Of a stretch of 64,000 bases of DNA, positions 11,569-24,829 are shown in pieces (the first letter of the stretch is position 1; every line of letters begins with the position of its first letter). The stretch comes from Cycas panzhihuaensis (lineage: Eukaryota; Cycadophyta). The notes below the pieces were generated by a model that was not told where the DNA came from, ran no database searches, and saw only the letters and a list, made by a program, of their open reading frames with translations. The translations under genes and the position numbers were made by a program. The stretch lies in assembly GCA_023213395.1 (NCBI GenBank), contig CM041465.1:186069741-186133740 (forward strand), given 5' to 3'.

Positions 11569-14500
11569 ATGGCTCTAATGCCAGGGACAACCACCTACAT
11601 TCCAATTCCAGTTTTAATTGGCTCAAACTATGTCGACTAGAGGAATCACATATCCCATCAGCTTAAACAACAAAATATATGGCGATATATAATAGGTGAA
11701 TTTAAAAAACTAAAAGATGAAACTATAAAAAGTTATATAGTATATCTAATGAACTCAGATTCAGCCCTAAGCACCATCTTGAACTCACTTTTACCATAAA
11801 TCAATCAATAATTTTCTGAAACAGACAATCTAGCCACTGTTTGGAACACTCTGCATGAAAAATATGATAAGGTCGATACACATCAACTGGCTGTCTTAGA
11901 ACAACAACTGTATGACCTTAATTATGATGATTTTTTCAAAGTTGAGGATTTTTTATGCAAAATTCAACTAATTAATAAAGACCTAAGTAACTATATTAAA
12001 TCTAAAACTAAAGTAGGTGATACCAAACAAATAATCACTCATGCTAAAGATGACGATATACTTGTTCATCTTTCAATAAATAAAATACCAAAATATTTTA
12101 ATTTTTTTTTAAATAGCCAGAGAACAAGTTGGCAATCCTCCTATAATATTTAATCAGTTGAAAAACTAACTGATAGAATATCAAACAATGTTAATTCAGA
12201 CAGGCATATTAAAAGATCCTTCCCAGACTTTGTTTTCCAAAACTAAGCCACAAAACAAAAACAAACATCAGAATAATTTTAACAGTAATCCAAAATTTTA
12301 GAAATCTCATAGAGGTTCACAATCAAACTCCCAAAATAATATTAAGTATTCTGGTCCATCTAAACATCAGAATACTTCTAATAAGTCCTTTCCTAATCAG
12401 AACAATGTAAATCCTTCTCAGAACACTAGTTGTACCTATTTTCATAAAAGAGGCCACACTATTGATGTTTGTAGAAGTAGAATAGCTTCGAAAGCATGGA
12501 AAGCTTCAAAGAGATTGCAAAACTGACCTCAATCCTGACCACAAAATCGATAACAAACTCATAATCATTCTCTAACAGCAATAACTTTAGCATTTGTTGC
12601 CCCAACCAATCAACCACCATAATGGATCCTTGACTTTAGTGCATCCCATCACATGATAGGACAACAAAAAAACTTATCTACTTATCAATCTGAAACTAAC
12701 TCTGAAGAAAAGATTTCTTTTGGAAGTGGAACCCAACTTAAAGTAAAAGGATCAGATGATGTTACCATAAAAGACAGTTCAATAAAGAACATCTTCTATG
12801 TACCTGGTTTGTTGCCAAACCTACTCTCAATTTACCAAATCTACTAGAAAGATCTTATCGTCGAATTCTAGAAAGATAAAATTATTATTAAAGAACCATT
12901 AAATAAATTTAAATGTATTGCCTCTAGACCTATTGATCATAGTATAGGTCTCTATAGTTTAACAAGCTTACAAAATAACAAAACAAAAACTTTCAATACC
13001 TTTATAGCCAAATCTGACTCAGTCAGTAAATTTTGGCATGCACGATTTGGCCATACTAGTTATGGTAAATATCAATACCTAAAAAAATATGAAATGGTTT
13101 ATGGCCTTCCATCTTTAAATACTGTTTATGGTGTCTGTGAAGTTTATATAATAGGTAAGCAACACATGGACCCTTTTCTACATAAAACTCAATTCAGAGC
13201 AAAAGTTCCTCTATAACTTATTCACTCTGATATATGTGGACCATTTTATATAACATCATTCTAGCTCTCATTATTTTGTCATATTTATTGATGATTTTTT
13301 AGAAAATATTGGGTATACACACTCAAAACATGTAGTCAAGTGTTTGATATCTTCATAGAATTCAAAATGCTTGTTAAAAACTAATCAAACTTAAAAATTA
13401 AAATTTTCAAATCTGATAATGCCAAGGAATACTTAAGTGAAAAATTCACTTCCTTCTGTAAAAAGTATGGAATTTAATTTCAATATTTCGTTGCATACAC
13501 TCCTCAACAAAATGATGTTATTAAACGCAAGAATCACACTATTGTTGAGATGACTCGTTGCATGTTACATGCAAAGAACCTTGATCTAAAGTTATGGGCA
13601 GAAGTAATTAACTACTCTAACTATCATTTAAACTACTTACCTAGTAAATGCTTACAAAATATTACTCCAGAACAAAAATGGTCTGGAAGAAAACTCTTAT
13701 TCAATCATTTACGAATCTTTGGAAGTACTGCGTGGAGACACGTTCCTAAAGAAAACTACAAGAAACTAGATCCTAAGAGTAAAAAATACATCTTCGTTAG
13801 ATACAACGAAGAAAGTAAAGCCTATAAACTTTTGGATCCAGTCACGCGTCAAATTTTAATTTTGTGTAATATAATATTTGATGAAGAAGGATCTTCTTCA
13901 ACCTCTATTTATGTAGAACTTTTAGTTGAAAATCTGTTAACCAACACTTATTTGGTTAACCCCTTTGACAAACAAGTTGATCTTGAAATTATAGAATCCT
14001 TATCTACTTAAGTTCAGAATTAGACTCTATCTAAACTTACTGAATTAGACTCTTCTTCTCAAGCTAGCTCCTCGAATCAACCTGTTACTACAGAAATAGT
14101 TACCAACAAACTACCTGTATAGGCAAAGAAAACACTTACTGACACTAGATTTGATGTAGGTAATCCTTTAGATACCATGCAAAGACTTGTCCAAAAATTA
14201 CATGCTAACTATGCTTTAATGGCTAAAATAATGGACAATAATGATCCTAAAACCTTTAAACGAGCTAGCAATAATCCTGTATGGTAGGATACTATGCAAG
14301 TTGAATTTGATGCTTTAATCAAGAATTCAACTTAGGATCTTGTACCGCTCCCACTGAGAAAAAATGTAGTTGACTGTAAATGGATTTATAGAACTAAATA
14401 CAACTTAACAGGTGCAGTTAAAAAATATAAAACGTGTCTAGTCGCAAAAGAATTTTCTCAAATAGATGGCATATATTATAATGAAATCTTTATCCCTATT

Positions 14501-15787
14501 GTAAAGATGAATACGATTAAAATAATTATTGCTCTAGTAGCTAAATTTGGTTAGGAAATCCATCAAATAGATGTAAATAGTGCATTTCTGAATGATGATC
14601 TCAAAGAAGAGATCTACATGACTTAGCCACCTAGCTTTATTGATAATCCTAATTTAGTTTGTAAACTAAAGAAATCTATTTATAGATTAAAATAAGATCC
14701 TTGAGCTTGGTACACTAAAGTTGATGATTATCTAATTGAAATTAGATACATTATATGTATTAGTAATCTAAATCTTTATTTCAAATGTGAAAACGAAAAT
14801 ATTACCATTTTAATCATGTATGTTGATAATATCATCATCACTGGATCATCAATAAATAATATTCATCACTTAAAAATTACTTTAATAAATAAATTCAAAA
14901 TGACTGACTTAGGTCTTCTACATTATTTTCTTAGATTACAAATTTATCAATATGATTAACAAATAACTATATCCCAACCTAAATATATTTTAGACTTAAT
15001 TAAACGGTTTAACATGGAAAATGGTAAACCTGTCTCTAATCTGTTACAATCAAGAGTAAAACTATCTACTGATTGTTCCACATCTTTGTGTGATCCAACC
15101 TTATATAGGCAACTAATTAGTAGTCTTATTTATTTAACTCATATCCGCCCTAATATATCTTATGATGTTGCTTTATGTTTATGTTATATGAAAAAGCCAC
15201 ATGAATCACATTAGAAAGTTGTTAAACGAATATTATGATATTTTCATAACATTATTTTTTATGGACTAACTTATAAATTTTATAGTAAACCTCTAACTTT
15301 AACAGGATATATTGATTCAGATTGGGCAGGTGATACAAATGATCGTAAGTCTATATCAAGTTATGTATTTTTTATAGATTCTTCACCTATTACTTGGTCT
15401 AGTAAAAAAATGTAGGCACTAGCTCTATCAATGACTGAAGCCAAATATTGAGCATTCGTTGAAGCTAGCAAAGAAACACTTTGGCTTAAATCTCTTCTAA
15501 ATGAAATTGGTCTGACTCCTAACTCTTCCATAGAACTTAAAGTTGATAATCAAGGTTCCATTGTTATTGCTACAAATCTGGTTGTATATTCTAGAACTAA
15601 ACATATAGAATTACAACAACATTTTATTTGTAATCTTATTACTGATAACATTATTTATTTGTTTTATTGTCCCATAGATCTACAGGTTGCTGATATACTT
15701 ATAAAATCTTTGACTGAAGTCAAATTTATAAACCTACGAGTTTTTTTAAAGATAAAAGAAGTCTCTATCAGAGGGGGATCAACGTGA
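11569..15787 (+). pseudogene. Degenerate copia gag-pol
   Basis: Copia order is clear. Gag begins MALMPGTTTYIPIPVL at 11569 and has a damaged zinc knuckle near 12431 (second Cys replaced by Phe). The protease follows near 12628 with DFSAS in place of DSGAS. GAG-pre-integrase (FWHARFGHTSYGK, about 13030), integrase core (13210-13650), reverse transcriptase (14330-14990) and RNase H (15300-15720; DSDWAGD, ADILIKSL) come after. The RT active-site box near 14818 reads YVDN instead of YVDD. More than a dozen in-frame stops, mostly TAG, plus frameshifts break it. It would encode one polyprotein for reverse transcription and integration; here it is inactive. Confidence 0.9.
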
Positions 15788-15823
15788 TCAAGTCTTTCTT
15801 TTCTATATTATAAAAGCTAACAT

Positions 15824-15833
15824 TAAAGAGGGA
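15824..15833 (+). promoter_or_regulatory. Polypurine tract of nested copia
   Basis: TAAAGAGGGA directly precedes the 3' LTR, the usual position of the plus-strand primer. Confidence 0.75.
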
Positions 15834-16267
15834 TGTTAGGATTATGAATATTACTTTTATATTTAAGTGACATGCGTAAATAAATATTTAAGTGATTTAA
15901 AGGTTTCAATTTAAAAGTGTAAATCATGATTTAATTATTAGGTGAAAGGTCGTTGAAATGTGCAACTACCCATTTCAACAAATATTTCTTGTTATTAATA
16001 TCTTCTCCTAGATTCAAGGAGGTGGTTTTGAGAATCTAGGGGGTTGTCCAAAGTCCGTTTCAAAGGTTGGTTTATTGTGTAGAGGGTATGTTTATTATGA
16101 TTTTATGTATAGCATCTAAACTTAATAAAATCTTAGATTAGGAGATGATTTTTCTTCCCAAGAAGGGGTTTTCCACCTGACAAAGTCCATATACATATGC
16201 AATATCTATTTTTCTGTAATTTTTTATCTTTGTGATCCTAGAGATATTGTGCTTGTACCTATTCTCA
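15834..16267 (+). repeat. 3' LTR of nested copia
   Basis: TGTTAGGATTATGAATATTA at the start, CCTATTCTCA at the end, keeping canonical TG...CA. 434 bp, the same length as the 5' LTR, with scattered substitutions. Confidence 0.9.
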
Positions 16268-16346
16268 TAATATATATATATATATATATACATACATACA
16301 TACACACATACACACACATACACACACACATATATATATGTATATG

Positions 16347-16397
<51 letters not shown>

Positions 16398-16471
16398 GTG
16401 TGTGTGTGTATGTGCATATATATATATACATACATATAAATAAATAAATATATATATATATATATATATAT
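16268..16471. repeat. (TA)n/(CA)n microsatellite, right part
   Basis: Continuation of the microsatellite at 7398-8561 on the right of the nested copia. It shows that the copia landed inside the array or that the array spread from its edges. Confidence 0.9.
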
Positions 16472-17057
16472 AAAATTCCTACTTCATACATCTTCATTGT
16501 TGTCAAAAGGAATAATTATTCATCTTGCATTGAAATTTTTGGTTATTTTCTTTCTTGAGCTAGTGTTTATTTATTTAAAAATTTAAAAGCTTAGTTAAAA
16601 GATCTTATCAATCTTTTTTTATTTCTTCAAGAAGATTTTATTTCAAAATTATATCCTTAAATATATTATCTACTTTGCATAAAAGATTTCATTATAAGTT
16701 TTCTTATATGTTCATTGATTTATTCAACTTTCTAATTCCTTCTAAAATGCATATATTTTATTGAAAAGTATATAACACATTAAAAGTTCACTTGTTAAAA
16801 GCATCCTTGATTCATTATTATACTTAAGGTTACATATGGTGCACTTTATTTTAAAGGAATATTTTATTTTAAAGGTATTACATCTTTTTTCTTAGAAGTT
16901 ATTGACAAGACTACATCATTGATAACTTATTGACATTGGCTTGCATTCTTTTTTAGAATATCTTTATCATCTACTTGCATTAGTTTTGAAATCTTTTAAG
17001 GATTTGTCTACTTGAAAATTATATTTTTTTCGATTATGTACTAAAGTTTCCTATAAA
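16472..17057 (+). other. AT-rich leader of outer LTR element
   Basis: No gene is seen. It lies between the microsatellite and the gag relic of the outer element. Confidence 0.5.
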
Positions 17058-17599
17058 ATGGTAATGAATTTAAATCAAATACGATTCCCTATATTTGATG
17101 GCCATGATTTTTAACAATGGTGTAAAATAATACAAACTTACTTTATCATAAATGATCTTCAGAGATATCTATAAGATGGATATGAACTTAATACTAAAGA
17201 AGACATAAAAAATGATAATGAAGCCTTAGCTATATTATTTTACATTATAGATGATAATATATTTTCTAATATTTATAAAATAACGATATCCAAATCTATA
17301 TGGAACACTTTAGATTCTATTTATGGGGGAGAAAACCTATATATGAATGAATTTAACTTTCATGTTGTTGAGCCTGTGTGACAGATGTTAGAGCAGGTTG
17401 TTTGTGATGAAAAGACTAAGGAAGAAGACTCAAGTCAAATGAACGATCACCCTATTGCATATGAAGATGATCTTTTATTTGAGAAGGAGAAACCTTATGA
17501 GAAACACTTAGACACGATCGTTACTCACAAAACAAAGATTCTAAATAATAAAATCAAAGATATAATAATTCATCCTCATTTAAATCAAGTTACACCTAC
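17058..17599 (+). pseudogene. Gag relic of outer LTR element
   Basis: Starting at ATG 17058 the frame reads MVMNLNQIRFPIFDG followed by a Trp-containing segment and, near 17300, SIWNTLDSIYGGE, a pattern typical of copia gag (DUF4219/UBN2 type) in plants. Stops interrupt it (TAA near 17114, TAA near 17170, TGA near 17380). After about 17385 a 70-residue acidic stretch stays open and is then cut by LINE A. No protease, integrase or RT follows on the far side of the LINE; 24032-24202 holds only a short tail and the polypurine tract. Confidence 0.65.
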
Positions 17600-17753
17600 C
17601 TTTTTTTTGTTAAGATAAAATAAATTTTTAGTGGGTTTGAAATAGGATCCCACAACCTATTACATTAGGGAATTTTGTGCAACCAAGTCTTAGATGACCA
17701 TGACAACCCCACGGTCTAGGCCAGAGAATTAGATGCTGGGACAAGCCCCACAT

Positions 17754-20700
17754 CTAGTTGTTATAGATCATATCCTTCTCTACCAGAACCATGAGGTCCC
17801 TAGGGAAATCACTCTTCCACACTTGACCTTTCCTGTGCCTCACTCCCTAGTTTACCAAAAAGTCAACTGGTTTGTTTCCTTTTCTCAAGGTATGCCTTAT
17901 ACAGACATCTGTCAGCCCCTTAATGATCTCTTTGGCATCATTAAATAAGGGCTAGAATCTCTAGTCTGGGAGGGCCACACCTTTCAGCGTGTTTAACACA
18001 ACCTTTGAATCCCCCTCAATTACCAGACACTGAATATTACCTTCGACAACTAGATCTAGAGCTTTAAGCATGGCATGCATTTCCACATAATGGTTTGTTT
18101 GGCATTCATAGTAATCCGCAAAGGCCCAAATTGGGGAACTATTATAGTCCCTACAAATACCCCCTCTCCCAACTTCCCCAAGGTTCCCTTTTGTTGCCCC
18201 ATCAAAGTTGATTTTGATCCAGGGCTCCTTAAGTGGTTGCCAACTACTACATCTAGGCTTTGCAACCTCAAATACATGCTCTATACCCCATTTACTCAGA
18301 ATCCTATTCTCAAGCAGGGATATGCACTTTTCCTTAACATTTATAACATTTTCTGTAATGTCCGTATAGATTCTATTGAAAATGGTAATCTGATCCATCT
18401 GATTCGCCTGGAAAATCCTACAGTTCCTCTCTTTCCATATGTTCCATGCCAGTATCAGGAGTGCACTCTTCTAAATACAGCTCAATGTTCTGCTTCTGAA
18501 TGGGCTTAGTCAGGCAAGCCAAAGGTCAATAGTCTTTTCCGAGAATGTCCAACAGACCTCTAGTTTTCCAAGAAGCATCCTCCATACCTCCCTTGTGTAA
18601 GAGCACTTAAGGAAGATATGGTCCATGGATTCCTCTTTTGTGCAACATAAAATACATCTATTTGCCAGCATAAAACCTCTATTTTTGAGATTATCAACAG
18701 TGAGTATTTTATTCATAAGGCAGGTCTACCAAAATATAACATTCTTAGGAATGATAGAGAGCCTCTAAACACCTTCAAGGATTGGATTACTCTGATCCCC
18801 TCTTGTTAAACATAAGTAATGGTATCCTTGTTTAACAGTGTAATTCCTGAATAATCTCAGAGGCCACACAACTGAATCCGGTGAAGGCATTCTAGGGATG
18901 TAACTCTTACCTAAAATCCTTTTGATCTTATTAAGGCCCTCTTGTAATCTTTCTCCTTGGATTTCCTCTAGAGTCCTCCAGCTCCTATTTCTTTCACTCC
19001 TAGACTAATAATCCTTTACGTGCATACCGTAATACCTAACATAAGAACCCATGATAGGTTCTAGGTCTGGGTATTCCTTTAGCGCTTTATCGCAACACCA
19101 TGCATCCTCCCAGAATCTAATGGAGTTGCCATCTCCTAGTCTCCATTTCAGGCTGTTCCTTATAGCTTCCCAAGCTTTAAGAATGCTCCTCCAGACAGTT
19201 GAACCAACCTGCAAGGCATCATTATTTGTAAGAGAGCCCCCATGGATATATTTTCTTATTAGGATCTTCTCCCATAGTCTCTCACTGCCTTTGAGTAGTC
19301 GCCAACCCAACTTTACCCCTAGTGCAATGTTGAAGGGAGAAAGCCTTCTCAGATTAAGGCCGCCGGCCCATTTCAGAGTACAAACTTTATTCTAGCTTAC
19401 TAAATGTATCCTATCTTTGCTTTCATCCCCAGACCATAGGAACCTCTTGTGAATAGATTCAATAATGTCGGAGATGCCCACCAGAACTCTAAAGATAGAC
19501 ATCCAAAAAACAGGAATGCTCTGCAGCGTGGAAGTAACAAGATGGAGTTTTCCAGCTAGACTTAAGAGGGCGCCTTTCCAACTTGCCAACTTCCTTTGCA
19601 TCCTGTCGATAAGGGGGTTCTACATATCCTTGGTCATCTTCCCAACAAAGAGGGGCAGACCAAGGTAGGTTGTGGGAAGCTTTTTTATGCTCATCTCTAG
19701 GATTCTACTGATCCTACCTTATGTATGGCCTAGGGTATTTATAAAGAAGACATTACTCTTATTCAGACTTATCTTTTGATTCATGGCCTTCTCGAAATGG
19801 CCCAAGATCTCTTTAAATTTGGAAGCCTCACTTACAGCAGCCTTCCCTAAGAATATATTATCGTCTACAAATTAATGATGGACCACATTATCCACCCCAG
19901 ATGTCAGTTTAATACCATTTATAACCCCCTGTCTCCTAGCAGACTCTAGGGTTCTACCCAGTAATTCAGCCATCATGATATACAAGAAAGGAGAGAGAGG
20001 GTCGCCCTGCCTCAACCCCCTAAATCCAAAAAAAAAGCTGGAAGATGAGCCATTGACGATAACTGAGAATTGCGGGTTACCAATACACAATTTTATCCAC
20101 GACCGCCAAGTCTCTCCAAAACCAAAATCCCTTAGGCAGTCTAGCAAACACTCCCAAGAGACCCTATCAACGGCCTTCGTGAGATCAATCTTAATGAGCA
20201 TCACGGGCTCTTTCCTTTCTGTGGCTGAGTGGATTATTTTGTGGACAACAATATAGCCATCGTAGATCTGTTTGCCCCAAAGAAAACCATCTTGGTTCTG
20301 GGAAATGATATTTGGCATAATTTTCTTTACTCTATTGACTAGAACCTTGGTTATGATTTTGTATTTAACATTGCAGAGACTAATAGGGTGAAATTCTTCT
20401 ATCCTTTTTGCCCCATCTTTTTTAGGGATGAGAACAAGGAATGTAGTCTGCCACTCCTACAAGATCTTTCAGTTTATATAAAACTCCGGCAACGCTTCCA
20501 TAAGATCCCCCTTAATAATATCCCAGAACTCTTGAAAAACCCATGGAGGGAAACCATTAGGGCCTGGGGCTTTATCTTTCTTCATGCCAAAGAGCATTGC
20601 CCTAATCTCGTCGTGGGTGATTGGAGCTGTAAGCTGAGCATTTTGAGCATCATTCACCAAATAGGAGATATTGTTAAGGAAGTCCTTCCTCATTTCCTCG

Positions 20701-21947
20701 TCCCCATTTAGCGGTTCGACAAATAGGTCCTTGAAATATTTGCTGGCCAGCTCCTTCATACCCGCTGCTGAATTAACTATAGATCCATCGTCCTTTTGAA
20801 GACTACTGATTCTATTGTTCTCTCTATGTTTAGCTATGGTTATATGGAAAAATCTAGTATTTCTGTCTCCTTCAGCCAGCCACAGGGCCTTAGATTTTTG
20901 TCTCCGATGAATTTCCTCTCTATTGAGAATCTCCTCCAGGGTCTCAGTTAGCTCCTTCTCTGCCTTATCTAGCTCTGGTGATCTGCCCAACCGTTTAATC
21001 CTTTCCTCTATGTCTTTCAGATCGCGGATTGTTTTATCCTTTTAATTGTTTATATTTTGAAAAACTTCCTTATTCCATACCTTTACTTGTCTTTTGACCC
21101 AGTCCATCTTCTTCGAGAATCTATACATTACATGTCCTTTAATGTCAATGCCTCACCAATCCTCAATTCTCTTCTGTAGGTCTGGATGGCAAAGCCACAT
21201 CAATTCAAATCTTAAGGGGGGCTCGATAAATTTACCCAGATCTAAAAATTGCATCAAGAGGGGCAAGTGATCAGAGTTGGTCCTCGATAGAGCCTCTAAG
21301 GTGAAGTCATTGAAGCACCTCATCCAATCATAATTGACCAGCACTTTGTCCAGCTTAATTTGAATTAGGTTATCCCCTAATCGCTTGTTGGACTAGGTAA
21401 AAGAGGCACCCCTGAATTTGACATCCTCCAGCCCCCCCTGTTGTAGGAAGTCACTGAACTCGCTCATGCTAGTAGTCCATCCCCTGGTGCCACCTCTCTT
21501 TTCTCCTGGGGATAAAGCCGAGTTGAAGTCACCCGCCAGCAGCCATGGGAGTCGGTAGTCCCTATGGGCCTCTAGCAATCTATCCCAAAGCCTCTTTCTG
21601 GCTTCTTGATAATTTGGGGCATATACATTGGTGGTAAACCATGCGATGTTGTTGCTTTTATTCGTTAACTGTACTGAAATAAAGGAATCCTCTGTCAGAA
21701 AAAATTCTCCCAACCATGTAGACGGATTCCATAGCACCATTAAGCCCCCGACTCCTTGGGCGTAGTCTATCTCGATGCCTTCAGCATACTTCTAAATTTT
21801 GTTCCTGATCTTTGGTCTGTTCTCCTTGCACAGTTTGGTTTCTTGCAAGAATATCAGATCCGGTTGATGTCTATTTCTCATATTCCTAATAATTCTCTAT
21901 TTTGAAGAGGCATTTAGGGCCCTAATATTCCATGATATAATTTTTAT
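17754..21947 (-). pseudogene. LINE A ORF2 (endonuclease-RT-RNase H)
   Basis: Domains run from the minus-strand 5' side. The apurinic-like endonuclease covers 21947-21150 (SWNIRALNA, FLQETKL, LLAGDFNSAL, NSDHLPLLMQF). Reverse transcriptase covers about 20590-19600, with KIDLTKAVDRVSWECLLD, GLRQGDPLSPFLY and FVDDNIF in place of the usual FADD. A zinc-finger RVT segment lies around 18520-18710 (RCILCCTKEESMDHIFLKC), and C-terminal RNase H at 18230-17960 (INFDGATKG, EMHAMLKAL, VIEGDS). The start codon is mutated to ATA at 21947. Many stops, mostly TAG, break the frame. The role would be target-primed reverse transcription; it is inactive here. Confidence 0.92.
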
Positions 21948-23378
21948 CGCTTCTTTCTTTGTTTGCAAACTTTGGTAGTTTCACCTTTTGGGGGTTCTCT
22001 GGCTTCTATTCTGGATCTAAGAATAGGTCCTTCAAGGAATGCTTCCTTTAAAGTTTTCTGGGTGCCTTGATTTACCTGGGCAGTCGTTTCTTTCTCTCTT
22101 TGCAATTTTGAAGGTGGTCTCTCAACCTTCTTCTTGGCTCCCACATCAGGTAATTTCTTTTGGGATGTAGTTGGTTACGATAATGAATCAAGGGCTGACC
22201 TCCCTAGGTCCTCCAATATAGGCATCTCTGGCTCCTCAACCCCATCCAAATACCCCTGACTCGCTGATTCCTTTTCAACAACTCTGGAGGAACCCTTAAC
22301 AGGCAATGGGGCAAATCCGCCCCTAGCACGACCTCCTTATCCCATCGCCACAGTGGCTTAAGCAAGACAGTATGGACCAGAGAGACAACCCCAGTAGGGG
22401 AGAGTTCCCTTATTCCATCCTCGCCAGCCAAGCACTCCAGAGCTACAGGAGCCTAGGCAACTTGATCTCCTTCCTCTAAAAGCATGTCCTCCTCATTTGG
22501 GTCGAAACCTAGATTCAGGTGAGAGGCCTCAACAGCCTCCATTTAGGCTGGACGTTCTAGACCCTCGTCTTTTTCCTTCTCCTTCTCTTGGGGGTTTGGT
22601 TCTAAGGGATCTTCTTTTTTCTCATCTTTTGAGGGCTGTACTCCCGAGCACTTTTAGGGTAGATGCCCTAAATTTCTATAGGTTGAACATCTAAAGTGGT
22701 CTAACTCATAGATCAATGGCTGAACCCAGTTCTTGTCAGGCATATTCATCCATATGTCATCCAAGAGAGGTTTGTCTATTCTTACTAGGGCACAAATTCT
22801 AGCATTTATGAGCCTACTCCTATTCTTCGTCGCAGAGTCACTGCTAAGAGAGGACCCACTACTTTCGCTATGCCTTTGAATACCTCGGGGTTCCAGTGGT
22901 GAAGGGGGAGGCCCAAAAGTTGGATCCATATAGGAGCTTATCTAATTTTAGGAACTGAGGGGTCAAAGTCCCTATGCCATTTCTCAAGAGATAGGGCCTT
23001 TCTGCCAAACATCCATGGGGCCCTAATCAAAATACTGGACATGTCTTTATAAGAGGCAAATTTAAATAGCATGCAGCCCTTAGGCATAGCTATTGCCTCC
23101 ACACTACTCACCATTTTCCATTTGGTCCTCGTCTAAGTCCTAATGGGTTCCAGTCCCGGCCTGGGTCCTGAGAATCTACCTATAAGGCAATTCTCCCAAA
23201 GTTTCTCGGTTTTCTCCACTAGAGCTAGGGGGATTTTCAGTCTTACTTTATTATCCTCAAACACAGGTGTTAGGTCAAAAGATTCTTTCTCATTTGATTT
23301 CAAAACATCTCGATAGGTTCTCCCCAATGCTAAGTTAGGGTTCTGGTTCTGATTTGGAGGGGTATGATCTTTTTCCAT
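21944..23378 (-). pseudogene. LINE A ORF1 (nucleic-acid-binding, DUF4283-like)
   Basis: Starts MEKDHTPPNQNQNPN. The middle (about 23280-22650) matches the DUF4283-type RNA-binding part of plant LINE ORF1: LVEKTEKLWENCLIGRF, KGCMLFKF, APWMFGRKALSL, LINARICALVRIDKPLLDD. A degenerate CCHC knuckle follows near 22690-22640 (CSTYRNLGHLP, stop, KC). The basic C-terminal tail ends KQRKKR just before ORF2. It is broken by several TAG codons. ORF1 protein would bind LINE RNA to form the RNP. Confidence 0.85.
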
Positions 23379-23381
23379 ATT

Positions 23382-23981
23382 TTAAAGATTAAGAACTGAA
23401 GAAAGAAGCCCCAAGCAAGAAAAGCAAGGACATACCATTTCATTTGACTCTATAAGTGGTTCTTCCTTAAGCATTCTTTTCGCTTTGCCCCACTTCTTAC
23501 AATACAAAGAGCTGTCGTCTAGATTCTTCTCAGCATAACCTTCGTCACCATACAGAGCCTATCTAGCTCCTCTATCTATTCTCTTACGCAGTCTGTTTAT
23601 CTGCAGACGGGGTCTGCCTCCCTTCCCTATCAATCTCACATCTATTTCGGCTAGCCCAACTAGTACATAGCAGCCTGCATCTTTTAGTGGATCGAACCAG
23701 GGCTTCAAATTGCCCAATGACCATGGTCAGACTAAGAAGGCTCCACCTTGAAGCTCCTAGAAACTTCTCGCGCTAGCCCCTGTATGTAGCAATCTGTTTA
23801 ACACTAGGCTAGGATCGTAGACATTCCTCCATCGTCTGTCCTCCATCACAGCTTGGGCGAAGGGAAGAAAAGACCTGTAGGCAGTTTTAAACACCAGCTG
23901 GCTGGCCCAGCCAACACCCTTCGAGGGATGCCATGGCGTCCAAAACCTTTGATCTGCACTTGCCATTCCAGTCGAACTCAA
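23382..23981 (-). pseudogene. LINE A upstream ORF preceding ORF1
   Basis: A roughly 195-codon frame begins MSSTGMASADQRFW at 23981 and ends with TAA only 3 nt before the ORF1 ATG, in the same register. Two internal stops (one near 23757) are the only breaks, suggesting it was once open. I do not recognise a domain. It could be an N-terminal extension of ORF1 or a separate upstream protein. LINE C has a partly open counterpart at 57503-57778, with weak similarity by eye. Confidence 0.45.
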
Positions 23982-24202
23982 ACCCTAGTTTGCAATCACT
24001 TCGTCGCCATTCCAGTATAAGCTACACCTACTTGGATGTCATTTAAATTACTCAATGTTAAAGAGATACACATTATTGAAAGGATGAGTCAAGTTGATGA
24101 TGATAAAGCTAAAAGATAAATATTCAAAGTTTTTTTTAAATTTAAGTTTCACAAGTTTAAAGAGAATATAAAGATATACATGATGATCATTAAGGGGAAG
24201 AA

Positions 24203-24514
24203 TGTTGGGTTAATGCTCATGATATGACCCCACCTTAGAGTATGCAGTGCATAATCCTTCAAGGTAAGTTAGGTACGGTTTAATTAATGTTGCATATTAT
24301 TTTGAATTAGGGGTTGATGAGGTTTCCCCCCTCCCTTAAAATTATAAATTCTATGGGGTCATCTCCCCTAGTGTTCATTAACATCACTTGTTAAAGAAAT
24401 TTTGTATACTCTCAAGCAAAAATGGGTTAATTAAAGTGATATCCACATGTTTACATAATATGGATTAGTGTTTTATGTTTACTACTCTACTTTGTATCTC
24501 CATCATAACCTTCA
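24203..24514 (+). repeat. 3' LTR of outer element
   Basis: Pairs with 7006-7325; see there. It is preceded by AAGGGGAAG (polypurine tract, 24193-24200) and followed by the target duplication AATCT. Confidence 0.9.
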
Positions 24515-24519
24515 AATCT

Positions 24520-24829
24520 GAAACTGCTCTAGAAGATAAAAATGATCCACTTGGCATAACGACCCTACACATCAAATTTTACCAAAATTTAAGATGGTCA
24601 AAATTTTCATAAAATTTTAGGCCTTCAATGCTTCTGGGGTTATTTTGGCAACCAAACAACTTCAAAAATCTGTCTTTTCCACCTCTAAAATTTTTCACAT
24701 ATAAATAAAACAACAACATACAAAATAATATAATTTTAAGCTCTCTAATACAAAATAAAGTTCTCAAATAAGCTCTCAACCTCATATGAATTATGAGTGA
24801 GAGACATTAATGGGTTTGTGCAAGCCCAG
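24520..24829. other. Unassigned AT-rich sequence
   Basis: No coding signal. Before the outer element inserted, this directly continued the sequence now ending at 7005. It may be the leader of the copia relic that follows. Confidence 0.45.

Larger units (their letters stand above)
8562..16267 (+). mobile_element. Nested full-length copia LTR retrotransposon (with YSL insert)
   Basis: It has two 434-bp LTRs (8562-8995, 15834-16267), a PBS, a 2.6-kb leader, one degenerate gag-pol region in copia order (gag, protease, integrase, reverse transcriptase, RNase H) and a polypurine tract. It is inserted in the TA microsatellite, so the target duplication cannot be read cleanly (ATATA left, TAATA right). 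The leader carries an antisense fragment of a YSL transporter gene and a tandem repeat. A close relative on the opposite strand (28143-33190) has the same gag-pol but no visible YSL sequence. Confidence 0.9.
17600..24018 (-). mobile_element. LINE A, full-length L1-type retrotransposon (degenerate)
   Basis: A 6.4-kb non-LTR element with an oligo(A) tail (T run 17601-17608). It is flanked by a 13-bp target duplication with one mismatch: AAGTTACACCTAC (17587-17599) and AAGCTACACCTAC (24019-24031). It is inserted in the outer LTR element. Order on the minus strand: upstream ORF, ORF1, ORF2 (endonuclease, RT, zf-RVT, RNase H). Close relative of LINE C, including the shared 3' end (AAACCCACT then TTTATCTTA before the tail). 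Confidence 0.92.
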
